A stretch of 64,000 bases of DNA, taken from NCBI RefSeq assembly GCF_004521965.1, contig NZ_SDGK01000045.1:1-64000 (forward strand), in the 5' to 3' direction. Positions 32,808 through 42,672 of this stretch are shown piece by piece (position 1 is the first letter of the stretch; every line of letters starts with the position of its first letter). The notes under the pieces are model-generated. The model was not told the origin of the DNA and ran no database searches. It saw only the letters and a list, made by a program, of their open reading frames with translations. The stretch comes from Weissella cibaria. GTDB taxonomy: Bacteria > Bacillota > Bacilli > Lactobacillales > Lactobacillaceae. The translations under genes and the position numbers were made by a program.

Positions 32808-34335
32808 ATGCTACAGAAAAAAGAACGTGAAAAAATTTGGTTAAACAACTATTTGCTACAACAGAATACGAACACGGTTGCCGTCAAACAAGTTGTGAAA
32901 GGATTGGGCGGGCTGATCACGATACCTGGTCCAAAGCAATGGCATTGACTTAGTACGTGATCTACAGGCCTTGCAGCCTGACGTACCGACACTCATTGCA
33001 TATGACGAGCATAAAAAAGTGTTTTCAATTAATCCTGCTTTGGAAACCGTTGAACACGCCCTGTATCCCCCCTATCTTGACCAATCTTTGCGGAATGCGT
33101 TTCTTAACGATTTGTTTTTTGAATGCCTAACAAGTTTGTAAGATTTTGCTGAGCGTCATAATACCAGCATTTCTACAGTTCGTGAAATTAAACTCGATTT
33201 GGCTAAAAACTTAGCACAATTCGATATTAGTATTAGTGATGATTTAAAATTAATTGGGAATGAACGTGACGTACGCCAACTTGGGTTCCAAATCGTCTAC
33301 CACTACTACGCTGCGCAAGAAACCTTTTCCGGTCGCAGAGCGTCCACAACTCAAAGCAATCTTCGGAACTTTTTTAGCCACCTTGTCACAAACACTACCC
33401 GAATCAGCCAAACTAGCCTGCTATTATCAGTTTGGCATTTGGCATTTTCGGATTGCTCAAGGCCATCAATTACACGCCACGGTTACTGATTGTTTGTTCC
33501 GAACAACAGAAACGTTGACTGGCTCAGTTCGACAGTATACTGCTGCTTTAACTGATTTACTGTGTAAAGAAACCGGTCTATCAGCTGAAACATTAGACAT
33601 CGAAATTCGTTACGCAATCACAACTCTAGTTGCCATGGGCTTTATTCCTGAGGCAACCCCGGCTGGTAGTGCAACGGCAGAAACCTTAGCCACATTGGAT
33701 GTGTTTACTGACATTATGCAATCAAGTTACGTAAATTTTTTCAAGTCGCAGGATGGCTTAGAAACCACAATACTAGCCAAAATTGGGCAAACGTTGTACC
33801 CGTTACATTTACACTTACTTCATTTCAACCAACACCCGATTGATAGTCACCCAAACATTATGAACGCGTATCAATTTTACCCACTTCATACCGCGTACAC
33901 GTGCATGTACTACGACGAATTGCAACACGTTTTAAACTGTCCTTCAAGACGGTAGATAAAACATTGTTCACAGAGTATCTGAACACCTTCATCGACCGCT
34001 TACCACGTGAGCAAATTTTCCCACTACTAACGGTGACAGTTGATTTACCAGCACGTGCCTCACTAGCCCGGTACATGCAACGTCTCTTAGCAGACATATT
34101 TGGTGCGAATATTTTAGTCACTAAACTCTTTACGGCGCAAAGTGATGTATACATCGCTGACTTTGCCCTGACCGCTGAGCAATCACGTCCCAGGTTCGTC
34201 TGGCAAGAAATTCCAACGATTCCACAAATTACGATGTTATACAATCAAGTGCACGCCTTAACTATCCAAAAATTCGAACAAGTTACCGGCAACCAAGTTG
34301 AACAGATTGCCACTAACCCAACACCACGCGCATAA
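32808..34335 (+). pseudogene. Broken Mga/AtxA-like PTS-domain transcription regulator
   Basis: About 1.5 kb of plus strand codes for one protein only if several frames are joined. It starts at 32808 (MLQKKEREKIWLNNYLL), shifts frame near 32935, has a TAA stop at 33139-33141 inside a readable stretch, then an HTH part (STVREIKLDLAKNLAQ) with IGNERDVRQLGFQI, which is typical of Mga-like regulators. It shifts again near 33300 and near 33945, and the last piece ends at 34335. Order and length (about 500 codons) fit a former Mga-family regulator with PRD-like and EIIB-like parts. Three or more separate lesions show the gene is long dead. Confidence 0.75.
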
Positions 34336-34385
34336 AAAATCCCACTCCTGATACACATACTGTATCTGAGGAGTGGGATTTTTAT
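34334..34385. terminator. Terminator between the broken regulator and htpX
   Basis: AAAATCCCACTCCT pairs with AGGAGTGGGATTTT, with a further inner stem. A and T runs on both sides make it work for the convergent htpX operon too. Confidence 0.88.
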
Positions 34386-34387
34386 TA

Positions 34388-35284
34388 TTACATATTACGC
34401 AATGCTTCAATCCGCTTATCCATCGGTGGGTGAGTCGCAAATAAACCTGCTAACTTATCGCCCTTTAATGGGTTCGCGATGTATAAGGCTGCGCTCTCTG
34501 GTGAAACATTCTGTTCTGACATAGGTTCACTCTGCGAGATTTTCGTCAACGCATTAATCAGACCTTGTGGGTTACGGGTCAATTCGACGGCCCCTGCATC
34601 AGCCAGGTATTCACGATTTCGTGAGATAGCCAACTGGACCAAGGTTGCCGCCATTGGCGCTAATAGTAGTACCAAGAGCGATACGACGATACCGATAATA
34701 TTACTACCACCGCCTTCGCGATCCCGATCACGGTTACCACCACCAAAATACCAAAAATGCGTGCCTAAATTTGACAACAACGCGATTGCTGAGGTCATCG
34801 CCACAGCAATCGTTTGAATGCGAATATCATAGTTACGCACGTGCGTCATTTCGTGGGCCATAACCCCTTCAAGTTCTTCACGATTCAAGCGTTGCAGAAT
34901 GCCAGTTGTCGCTGCCACGGCTGCGTGTTGCGGATCGTTTCCGGTTGCAAATGCATTGGGGCTGGGATCGTTAATGATGAAGACACGTGGCATCGGCACT
35001 TGTGCGACCATCGCCATGTCTTCCACGATATGCCACAAGTCAGGCGCTTGATCCGCTGATGTCACCTCTGTCGCGTGATTCATCGACATCACAACATCAG
35101 TTGATTGGCCAAACATAAAGACGGCATACACAATTCCTGCGACTAACGCTATCACGACACCCGGCATCCAGCGCCCAAACATATAGGTCCCTAACGCTGC
35201 CCCAACCACGCCCATGAACAGAAAGAAACCAAAGAATAGCAAAATCGTTTTGCGCTTGTTTTTGGCAATTTGTTCAAATAGCAT
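34388..35284 (-). CDS. htpX: HtpX-like membrane zinc metalloprotease
   Basis: The 298-residue M48 protease degrades misfolded membrane proteins. It has two N-terminal membrane segments, the zinc motif [10 protein letters not shown], two more membrane segments around residues 160-205 and the third ligand in the [11 protein letters not shown] segment. It lies 17 bases after lemA, the usual partner gene, on the same strand. Confidence 0.95.
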   Translation of the reverse strand: MLFEQIAKNKRKTILLFFGFFLFMGVVGAALGTYMFGRWMPGVVIALVAGIVYAVFMFGQSTDVVMSMNHATEVTSADQAPDLWHIVEDMAMVAQVPMPRVFIINDPSPNAFATGNDPQHAAVAATTGILQRLNREELEGVMAHEMTHVRNYDIRIQTIAVAMTSAIALLSNLGTHFWYFGGGNRDRDREGGGSNIIGIVVSLLVLLLAPMAATLVQLAISRNREYLADAGAVELTRNPQGLINALTKISQSEPMSEQNVSPESAALYIANPLKGDKLAGLFATHPPMDKRIEALRNM

Positions 35285-35301
35285 AGGTCACTGTTCTCCG
35301 T

Positions 35302-35871
35302 TTATAATCCTCGATCGTCAAATGATACCTTAACAACTGCCTTTTCTTCTTCTGGCGTTTGTAAGAATTCACTTGGTTGGAAGTGATGCATCTTAGCCAC
35401 AATGTTTGATGGGAACGATTGCAACTTCGTGTTGTAGTTTGCCGTCGTCGTGTTGAACAGTTGACGTGAGTACGCAATTTTATTTTCCGTGTTCGTCAAC
35501 TCATCCATCAACTTGTTGTATTGGGCTGATGCCTTCAAATCAGGGTACGCCTCGGCAACCGCAAATACTGACTTCAAACTCGTTGTCAATTGGTCAGAAA
35601 TCTCCATTGCTTGTTGGTGGTCACCGGCTGGGACTTGTGTCAATGCGTTACGCAATGACACCACTTTTTCTAGCGTACCTTGTTCAAACTTGGCATACCC
35701 CTTAACCGTTTCCAGCAAGTTAGGAATCAAGTCATTTCGACGCTTCAGTTGCACATCAATTTGGCTCCAAGATTCCTGGGTTTGCATACGTGAACGTACC
35801 AAACCGTTGTAGATTGACATCCAAATCAATCCAATGACAACAACGACTGCAATTATAATTAAAATCGTCAT
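35302..35871 (-). CDS. lemA: LemA family protein
   Basis: The 189-residue protein has an N-terminal membrane anchor (about 1-19), then the LemA coiled-coil-rich domain with [19 protein letters not shown] and the conserved end ([12 protein letters not shown]). LemA genes often precede htpX, as here; the molecular role is not settled. Confidence 0.94.
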   Translation of the reverse strand: MTILIIIAVVVVIGLIWMSIYNGLVRSRMQTQESWSQIDVQLKRRNDLIPNLLETVKGYAKFEQGTLEKVVSLRNALTQVPAGDHQQAMEISDQLTTSLKSVFAVAEAYPDLKASAQYNKLMDELTNTENKIAYSRQLFNTTTANYNTKLQSFPSNIVAKMHHFQPSEFLQTPEEEKAVVKVSFDDRGL

Positions 35872-35942
35872 GTTCTATCCCCCTAGTGGTCTATTCTGTA
35901 CTACTTTCATTCTACCAGAAATTCAACTTTGTCGTGACAAAA

Positions 35943-36977
35943 TTACACTTGATCGAAAAATGCCTGTGTAAATTCATAACGATCTTTTAACCAAGACGTG
36001 TTATCACGTGATGGGTGAACACGATTTGCCAAAACTACGAGTCCCTGCATCGTCCGATAATTAACCGCCATAATTGTCCCTGTGAAGCCCGTTTGGTACA
36101 GCCAATCAGTCACGACGACTGGGTTATCTTCACCACCATAGGTCCAAAAATGCCAGCCAAACGTTCGAATGCCAGCCTGATTTTCTGCCAAATAGCCGGC
36201 CATGTTTGCCGGTAAATCATCATCTGGCAACAACCACTCGTGTACAAATGACAATGCATCAGATGCGGTCGCAAACATCCCTGCATGGCCAGCCGCACCA
36301 CCCAGTAGGTACGCTTTGAAATCATCAACTTGCCCCTGTAGGATGCCGCCACGAACCGGCACGTCTTCTGTTGGCACAAAGCGGGACGTTGGTGCCTGCA
36401 AGCCACCAATGCCCGGGACGCGATACCCACTCGCCATTAACTTTTTCGGGGTCAGCAAATTAGCCGTCATATCCGTCACCAGTGGCAAACCAGTCACGGC
36501 GGTTAAAACTTTGCCGAGTAATATAAACCCAACATCTGAGTATTTCGTCACCCGGCCAGGTTCATTTATTAAGTCACCAGCCATGATGTCTGTTTCCAGC
36601 ATCGATTTCGTTAATGCTGGTACTTGTCGCACACTACTTGGTAAGCCAGCATTATGTAAGAGTAACTGGCTGACCGTAACACGGTCATTACCGTAATCCG
36701 GTAGAATGCTTTTGACAGTTGCATTCGGCGTCACTTGGCCTGCTTTGAAGAGTTGGATGAAACGCATGGTCGTATATAACTTCGTCAAGCTGGCCAAATC
36801 ATAGATGTGGTTAACCGACAATAACTCATTCGCAAAATGACCAGTGCCAACTTTACCGACTGACGCGATTTCTTTTTGGCCTTTGAAGTTAACCACCCCA
36901 ACTGTTGCCCCAAACAAACGACCATCATCAACCATCGTTTGCGCAATTTTTTCAAGCCGTTCAATTAATTGATCCAT
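35943..36977 (-). CDS. Serine hydrolase of the beta-lactamase/class C family
   Basis: The 344-residue protein has the SxxK motif in DLASLTKLYTT and the YxN-type motif as YSDVGF, typical of class C-like penicillin-binding esterases. There is no signal peptide, so it appears cytoplasmic, unlike many members. The substrate is unknown; such enzymes include esterases and peptidoglycan-related hydrolases. Its start lies nine bases after the stop of the toxin-like gene, so the two share a transcript. Confidence 0.85.
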   Translation of the reverse strand: MDQLIERLEKIAQTMVDDGRLFGATVGVVNFKGQKEIASVGKVGTGHFANELLSVNHIYDLASLTKLYTTMRFIQLFKAGQVTPNATVKSILPDYGNDRVTVSQLLLHNAGLPSSVRQVPALTKSMLETDIMAGDLINEPGRVTKYSDVGFILLGKVLTAVTGLPLVTDMTANLLTPKKLMASGYRVPGIGGLQAPTSRFVPTEDVPVRGGILQGQVDDFKAYLLGGAAGHAGMFATASDALSFVHEWLLPDDDLPANMAGYLAENQAGIRTFGWHFWTYGGEDNPVVVTDWLYQTGFTGTIMAVNYRTMQGLVVLANRVHPSRDNTSWLKDRYEFTQAFFDQV

Positions 36978-36986
36978 TGTGCAACC

Positions 36987-37307
36987 TCACGAAGTCATGC
37001 TTTTCATATAGTGGTACCGAAGCTGGGCAATCGTCACATCCCCATTACCTTCTGGGAAATAAATCATGCGATTCGCACTATCAATTCGGCGGGACCAACC
37101 GCCATCTAAGCCAGCTTGTAACTCAGGTTTCCCAGTCCCCTCAAAGGGCGTGCGAAAGACTTCTTTCAATAGTTTGTTAATTTTTTTAATCGTCTTTGGA
37201 TCTTGTGTCAAAAAGTATTGATAGTCGTCGAATGCTTGTTCGGTAAAAATCATCTTTTTACCGTCCCGCATGCCGTCGGCTAGCTTTTTAGCTGCTTTCA
37301 TTACCAT
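36987..37307 (-). CDS. YoeB-like mRNA endonuclease toxin, without antitoxin
   Basis: From Met19 on, the protein closely follows YoeB/Txe toxins, RelE-fold nucleases that cut mRNA in the ribosome. The expected active-site residues are present: E56 in PFEG, R73/R74 in GWSRRI, and H99-Y100 in LRYHY. The KKINKLL and GTGKPE segments also match. An extra 18-residue N-terminal part (MVMKAAKKLADGMRDGKK) precedes the normal start. GAGGTG before the ATG at 37307 supports the long form. No YefM-type antitoxin gene lies upstream, where only the pgm terminator and a promoter are found. It is followed by a serine hydrolase gene. Confidence 0.85.
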   Translation of the reverse strand: MVMKAAKKLADGMRDGKKMIFTEQAFDDYQYFLTQDPKTIKKINKLLKEVFRTPFEGTGKPELQAGLDGGWSRRIDSANRMIYFPEGNGDVTIAQLRYHYMKSMTS

Positions 37308-37370
37308 TAGGTATCACCTCATCTCTTGCTTTATATGGCTATCATATCATGCGAAAAAAACAGTTCGTTT

Positions 37371-37407
37371 AAAAAAGACCGCCACAACCAGATAAGTTGT
37401 AGCAGTC
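37371..37407 (-). terminator. Terminator of pgm
   Basis: On the minus strand GACTGCTACAAC pairs with GTTGTGGCGGTC and is followed by six T. Confidence 0.88.
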
Positions 37408-37418
37408 AATTGTTATTA

Positions 37419-39143
37419 TTAGTCTACATAAGTCGCGATTGTTGCTTGAATTGCAGCCAATTCATCAGCAGCAGCTTGAGCCGTAACCCCCTTGGTACCG
37501 ACATAGAACTTAATCTTTGGCTCAGTTCCTGAAGGACGAACAGCAACCCATGAACCATCAGCCAACCAGTACTTCACCACATTAGCCTTTGGCAACGTCA
37601 TTGGCGTAACAGCCCCCGTCGTTGTTTCCGTCTCAGTTTGCAATGAGAAGTCTTCGACCTTAGCAACCTGAACACCACCAAATTCAGCTGGCGTTTCAGC
37701 ACGGAACTTGTTCATCAAATCTTCAATCTTTTCAGCCCCATCAACACCTGCAAACGTCAATGACTTCGTGTTTTCAACGAAATAACCGTATTGTTCGAAC
37801 AACTCTTGCAAACCATCGTACAACGTCTTACCCAATGACTTGTAGTAAGCCGCCACTTCGGCCAATAAAACCGTTGCTTGGACTGAATCCTTGTCACGCA
37901 CAAACGACTTCACCAAGTAACCATATGACTCTTCAAAACCAAACAAGAATGTGTGCTCGTTTGTGTCTTCGAAGTGTTGAATTTGCTCAGCGATGTACTT
38001 GAAGCCAGTCAACACGTTGATGGTTTCAACCCCAAAACTCTTCGCAATATCTGTCGCGAATTCTGAAGAAACGATTGACTTAACCAACGCCCCGTTTGCA
38101 GGCAAAGTTCCCGCAGCCTTCTTGGCCGTCAACAGGTAGTTCAATAACACGGCCCCAATTTGGTTACCCGTCAACAATTGGTATTCGCCTGATGGTTGGC
38201 GCACCGCCGTACCCATCCGGTCAGCGTCTGGATCAACTGCAATAACGACATCAGCACCTTGTTCCTTTGCCAAAGCAATTCCCATGGCCAAAGCTTCTGG
38301 GTCTTCAGGATTTGGCAATTTAACCGTTGGAAAATCACCATTTGCCTCTGCTTGTTCCGGCACGATGGTCACGTTTTCAAAGCCATCATTTTGCAAAGCT
38401 TGACCCGCAATCAAAGCACCCGTTCCGTGTAATGGTGAGTACACCAACTTCATGTCCTTACCAACCGTATCAATCAATTCTTGGTTAACCGTCACCGTCT
38501 TGACTTCAGCCAAGTAAGCGTCATCGACTTTCTTACCAATCTTGACCAACAAGCCGGCAGCCACGAGCTCAGCTTCATCCTTAACCGGCACTTCGAACAT
38601 GTCAGCTTCACGAATTGAAGCGGTAATGATGTCGGATTCCTTCGGTGGCATTTGACCACCATCTTCACCGTAAATCTTGTATCCGTTGTAATCCTTTGGG
38701 TTGTGTGACGCCGTAATCATAATACCGGCATACGCATTCAAGTGGCGTACCGTAAATGACAATTCAGGTGTTGGACGCAACGTCTCGAAGACGTACACCT
38801 TAATACCGTGAGCTCCCAACACTTTAGCAGATTCAATTGCAAATTCTGGTGAGAAGTGACGTGAATCGTAAGAAATCGCAACACCTCGTCCCTTAACTGC
38901 GACATCCAATGAATCCATCAAACGGGCCAATCCCTCAGTCGCCTGACGTACCGTAAAGATGTTCATTCGGTTAATTCCAGCGCCCAGGATACCACGCATA
39001 CCAGCTGTTCCGAATGAAAGTGGTTGGTAAAAAGCGTCTTCAGCCGCTTTGTCATCATTTGCAAGTTGTTGCATATCAGCTTGCAAGTTCGCTGGCAAAT
39101 CAGTGCGATCTGCCCAAATTTGGTAATTATCTTGCCAAGTCAT
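37419..39143 (-). CDS. pgm: Phosphoglucomutase/phosphomannomutase family enzyme
   Basis: The 574-residue enzyme interconverts glucose-1-phosphate and glucose-6-phosphate (alpha-PGM of the PgcA type), supplying sugar nucleotides for wall and polysaccharide. It has the phosphoserine loop ITASHNPKDYNG, the metal loop DPDADRMG, the sugar-binding GFEESYG and the phosphate-binding RPSGTEPKIKFY. Length fits the family. An extended -10 promoter (TGGTATAAT, minus strand, 39203-39195) lies upstream. Confidence 0.93.
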   Translation of the reverse strand: MTWQDNYQIWADRTDLPANLQADMQQLANDDKAAEDAFYQPLSFGTAGMRGILGAGINRMNIFTVRQATEGLARLMDSLDVAVKGRGVAISYDSRHFSPEFAIESAKVLGAHGIKVYVFETLRPTPELSFTVRHLNAYAGIMITASHNPKDYNGYKIYGEDGGQMPPKESDIITASIREADMFEVPVKDEAELVAAGLLVKIGKKVDDAYLAEVKTVTVNQELIDTVGKDMKLVYSPLHGTGALIAGQALQNDGFENVTIVPEQAEANGDFPTVKLPNPEDPEALAMGIALAKEQGADVVIAVDPDADRMGTAVRQPSGEYQLLTGNQIGAVLLNYLLTAKKAAGTLPANGALVKSIVSSEFATDIAKSFGVETINVLTGFKYIAEQIQHFEDTNEHTFLFGFEESYGYLVKSFVRDKDSVQATVLLAEVAAYYKSLGKTLYDGLQELFEQYGYFVENTKSLTFAGVDGAEKIEDLMNKFRAETPAEFGGVQVAKVEDFSLQTETETTTGAVTPMTLPKANVVKYWLADGSWVAVRPSGTEPKIKFYVGTKGVTAQAAADELAAIQATIATYVD

Positions 39144-39346
39144 GTTTCAAAATTCTCCTTTGTATAAGTCCCCACGCTTATCACTAATGAAACAATTATA
39201 CCATATGCTGATTTTACGATATGCATTTTATTAGCATTTCTAAAAATTAAAGCTATTTTTAATTCACAGATAAGGCACAGTTAACCCCAAAAGTATAGAC
39301 TAGAGTTAATTAGTTTAATGCTTCATGTTTTAGAGGAGAAAAAAAG

Positions 39347-40375
39347 ATGCCTGTACTAAATTTAAATGACGACGCTGCTGTCGCTAAATATAATGCTTTT
39401 ATCCGCCAATCGCCCAATGCCCAAATCAGCCAGGATTTAGGCTGGACAAAGGTCAAAAATAATTGGGAACCTTGCTATGTCTACCTAGAGGATGCTGCCG
39501 GAAACATCACGGCTGCCCTATCAATGTTATTAACGATGACACCGAGTGGGAAAAAATTTGCGTACGCGTCAAAGGGACCCGTCATGGACATGTCCGACCT
39601 CGCCACTTTTGATCAACTCATCGCGACCGCAAAGCAAGTGTTGGGCGACGACGCCTATTTGCTCCGTTTGGATCCTGAAGTGTGCTATGATGCACAACTT
39701 GAAGCGGATTTACGAGCTCACGGTTACGAAGTCCGTGGTCGTAATGTGGCAGATCAAGGGATGCACGCAACCATTCAGCCACGCCTAAATATGGTGATTG
39801 ATTTCGCTAACTACCCAGACGCAACGTCGCTGTATGATATGGTTCCTTCTAAAACAAAAAACAAGTTGCGCAAGCCTGAGCGTGAAGGCGTCGTCGTTGA
39901 CTACGGACTAGACCAGTCGTTCCTAGACGACTTCTTTGAAACCTACGTCATCATGTCAAATCGTCACGGCATCACCCACCGCCCAAAAGACTACTTTGAA
40001 CGCATGATGCAGACGTATGCCGGTACGGATATTATGCGGATTTACCGAGCTAAGAAGGATGATGTATTGTTAGCGACAACAATTGGCTTCAAGATGGGCG
40101 ATAAAATTTGGGATATGTACGCTGGTTCAATCGACCACGATTTGACCAATGCCCATTACGCCACCCGTGTCCACATGGTACAATGGGCGCTTGATGCTGG
40201 CTTAAAGCGTTACGACATCGGAGGCATCGATCATGCCGATAATACTGATGGCCTGTATAAGTTCAAGCGCAATTTTGTCCGCCAAGACCCAACCGAGTAC
40301 ATTGGTGAAATTGACGTTGTCTTAGATGACGCGATTTACGACGAACTGGTGCGTCAACCTGATCAGCAACACTAA
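39347..40375 (+). CDS. femX: FemX, aminoacyl transferase that starts the peptidoglycan cross-bridge
   Basis: The 342-residue FemAB-family enzyme uses aminoacyl-tRNA to add the first amino acid to the lysine side chain of UDP-MurNAc-pentapeptide in the cytoplasm. The start MPVLNLND, DLGWTKVKNNWEP, KFAYASKGPVMD, GMHATIQPRLNMV, RHGITHRP and KIWDMYAGS match the Weissella viridescens FemX remembered from structural work, so assignment and genus agree. W. viridescens FemX adds L-alanine; the residue used here is not certain. GAGG precedes the ATG. Confidence 0.93.
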   Translation: MPVLNLNDDAAVAKYNAFIRQSPNAQISQDLGWTKVKNNWEPCYVYLEDAAGNITAALSMLLTMTPSGKKFAYASKGPVMDMSDLATFDQLIATAKQVLGDDAYLLRLDPEVCYDAQLEADLRAHGYEVRGRNVADQGMHATIQPRLNMVIDFANYPDATSLYDMVPSKTKNKLRKPEREGVVVDYGLDQSFLDDFFETYVIMSNRHGITHRPKDYFERMMQTYAGTDIMRIYRAKKDDVLLATTIGFKMGDKIWDMYAGSIDHDLTNAHYATRVHMVQWALDAGLKRYDIGGIDHADNTDGLYKFKRNFVRQDPTEYIGEIDVVLDDAIYDELVRQPDQQH

Positions 40376-40382
40376 CGAAATC

Positions 40383-40430
40383 AAAAGCCGCCAATCTACC
40401 GATTCAAAATCGGCAAATTGGCGGCTTTTA
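40383..40430 (+). terminator. Terminator of femX
   Basis: AAAAGCCGCCAAT pairs with ATTGGCGGCTTTT; an inner stem CCGATT/AATCGG extends the hairpin. Confidence 0.9.
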
Positions 40431-40463
40431 TACGTGTTCAAAGCACCTTTCAGAACACGTTTG

Positions 40464-41085
40464 CTATTTAATCGTCCTGGGACGGGTTAAATCCATAAAC
40501 TCTGGTTGCAACAATGGTGTGAACGGCGTGGCACTTTCAAATATCATGTAGAACCGATTTGTATCGCCATCATATAAAACAGCTTCCAAATACGGTGGCA
40601 TCGTGACTGACCCCCCTTGGTGAACTTATCACCTGCTTCACGGTCATGCTGAATCAACATTTCCAAAAGATGAGGTCATCAGAACATGTCGCTGATTAGC
40701 AGTCAACCCCTATAACTGCCCCACTGAGGCATACACCTTAGTGGCCGCTACAGTCGACTCATCCTGCTCGCCCGCATTTTGGCCAAGTGTAAAATTACCG
40801 AAAGCATTTGGCGATGCGGTGCTGTGACTGATTTATTTTTGGCCAACGTCCACGCTCCCTGTAAGCCTGGCATCGGAATCCTCCGTTGGATGTCAGCCCG
40901 TAATTGGGGGGCTGTACCAAATTAGTTCGCAACCGATTTTCAGTATACAGTGGTGTTTGCTAAGCTTGTCCTTTCGCCAAATGTTTAGTTATTTGGTGAA
41001 CAAGAGTTGGTGTGCAAGCCCCACCCACACCAATATTAGCGAAATTACCAATAAGACTGCCCACACAATCCGTTTAACTATTCGC
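40464..41085 (-). pseudogene. Broken gene for an exported or membrane-anchored protein
   Basis: Directly after rpiA, the minus strand reads a membrane-anchor-like piece (IVWAVLLVISLILVWVGL) with a basic start, then several short pieces in changing frames with stops. It ends with a clean 45-residue C-terminal piece starting MPPYLEAVLYDGDTNRF and ending at 40464. A C6 run at 40611-40616 is one frameshift site: restoring one base joins DREAGDKFTKGG to the last piece. The original function is not recognised. Confidence 0.6.
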
Positions 41086-41772
41086 TTATGCCTGTCTCTC
41101 TATAATTGCAATTTCATCACCACCAATAATCACTGCATCGGCCACTTGCAAAAATAGCCCGTGTTCGACTACCCCAGTCGTTTGCTCAAGATAATAGGCG
41201 AGCACTTGGGGATGCGTGATTTCAGCTAGCTGTAAATCAATAATGTAATTACCCGCATCCGTCGTCAAACGCAGCCCATCTGCGTTCCGCCGGAATTGGG
41301 GATGCAAATCAGCATCTGCAAACCGTTTTAATAATTGGTGACTACCATACGGCACGACCTCTACTGGCAACGGAAACGTTCCCAGCTTTGAATGATACTT
41401 AGATTCGTCAATAATCCAGACATTTCGTTTTGAATTCAGCGCAACAATCTTCTCAAACAGCAGTGCCGCACCTCCACCTTTAATGCCGTTTAAAGCAGTA
41501 TCAACTTCATCTGCTCCGTCTATCGTGATATCAATTCCCGGTACTTCGTCAACAGATTTTAATTTAATCCCCCACCCCTTAGCCAGCGAGGAGGTCTGAC
41601 GCGACGTGGTAACCCCCACAATATCAAGACCTTCTTGATTAATTCGCGCGGCCAATCGCTCAATAAAGAATTTTACCGTTGAGCCCGTTCCTAAACCAAC
41701 AACCATCCCGTCTTCAATAAGACTTGCCGCATATTCACCAGCTGCGCGCTTTTGTTCCGTTTGTTTGTCCAT
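41086..41772 (-). CDS. rpiA: Ribose-5-phosphate isomerase A
   Basis: The 228-residue enzyme interconverts ribose-5-phosphate and ribulose-5-phosphate in the pentose phosphate/phosphoketolase route. It has GLGTGSTVKFFIERL, the catalytic region DGADEVD and KGGGAALLFEKI. Length is typical. A minus-strand -10 TACAAT (41822-41817) gives it a promoter of its own. Confidence 0.95.
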   Translation of the reverse strand: MDKQTEQKRAAGEYAASLIEDGMVVGLGTGSTVKFFIERLAARINQEGLDIVGVTTSRQTSSLAKGWGIKLKSVDEVPGIDITIDGADEVDTALNGIKGGGAALLFEKIVALNSKRNVWIIDESKYHSKLGTFPLPVEVVPYGSHQLLKRFADADLHPQFRRNADGLRLTTDAGNYIIDLQLAEITHPQVLAYYLEQTTGVVEHGLFLQVADAVIIGGDEIAIIERQA

Positions 41773-41838
41773 GGCTTTCCCCTTTACCGCGACAACTGTC
41801 GTTTTTTACTGCCTTTATTGTAACGGCCACACACACAA

Positions 41839-41865
41839 AACGCCAGATTATGATAATCTGGCGTT
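41839..41865 (-). terminator. Terminator of the fatty-acid operon
   Basis: On the minus strand AACGCCAGATTA pairs with TAATCTGGCGTT, followed by TTTGTG. It lies 20 bases after the accA stop. Confidence 0.7.
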
Positions 41866-41886
41866 CAAAATGAATAATTGCAAATT

Positions 41887-42672
41887 TTAGAATGCGCGGA
41901 AACGGGCACGTCGCTTGGCAACTAACTCAGTCGTTGTTACGCTTTGGAGTTGCTGAATTTCTTCTAGCAACTTTGCCCGAACCAAATTGAAAACTCGGTT
42001 GTGTGAGCGACTTTCTGGCACAATGTACTCAATGATACCGTTCGCTAAAAGATCATTGGGTGTTAGTCCCATTAATTCAGCCGCCTCGCCACTGCGTTTA
42101 GCATCTTTCCACAAAATGGCTGCAAAGCCTTCAGGAGAGAGAATTGAGTACGTCGCATTTTGGAACATCCAAACTTGGTCGGATGTTGCTAATGCAAGCG
42201 CACCACCTGAGCCCCCTTCTCCATAAACGATAGCGATCATGGGAACTGGGTACTTCATGCTTTGCAAGATACTGTCGGCAATTGCTTCACCTTGTCCTTG
42301 GTCTTCCGCGGACTTACCAGGAAATGCACCTGGCGTATTAATGAATGTAATAATTGGTCGACCAAACTTAGCTGCTTGATCCATCAACCGGGTCGCCTTA
42401 CGATAACCATATGGTTCGGGTGAACCATTGCGTTTCGCTAGCTTATCCTTAATATCAGTTCCTTTATCGATAGCAATCACCGTTACGGGTTGACCACCAA
42501 GGTTAGCAAGTCCACCAATCACACTTGCATCATCCCCAGCATAACGGTCACCATGTAACTCGATAAAATCAGTAAAGATACCTGAAATAATCTCACGTGC
42601 AGAGAAACGATCTTCACGTGATTTCTTAACCACCTGCACCGGGGTTAATTCACGACGAAATAATGCTGCCAT
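41887..42672 (-). CDS. accA: Acetyl-CoA carboxylase carboxyltransferase alpha subunit
   Basis: The 261-residue subunit pairs with AccD to move carboxyl from biotin to acetyl-CoA, giving malonyl-CoA. It has ELHGDRYAGDD, GREPEPYGYRKATRLM-like PEPYGYRKATRLM, FINTPGAFPG and GEGGSGGALAL. It is shorter than the E. coli form, lacking the N-terminal extension, as usual in lactobacilli. It shares one base with the end of accD. Confidence 0.95.
   Translation of the reverse strand: MAALFRRELTPVQVVKKSREDRFSAREIISGIFTDFIELHGDRYAGDDASVIGGLANLGGQPVTVIAIDKGTDIKDKLAKRNGSPEPYGYRKATRLMDQAAKFGRPIITFINTPGAFPGKSAEDQGQGEAIADSILQSMKYPVPMIAIVYGEGGSGGALALATSDQVWMFQNATYSILSPEGFAAILWKDAKRSGEAAELMGLTPNDLLANGIIEYIVPESRSHNRVFNLVRAKLLEEIQQLQSVTTTELVAKRRARFRAF

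Noticed and set aside
33254-33955. 233-codon frame as an intact gene
   Set aside because: It begins in the middle of a recognisable Mga-like protein, and its flanks continue in other frames, so it is a piece of a pseudogene.
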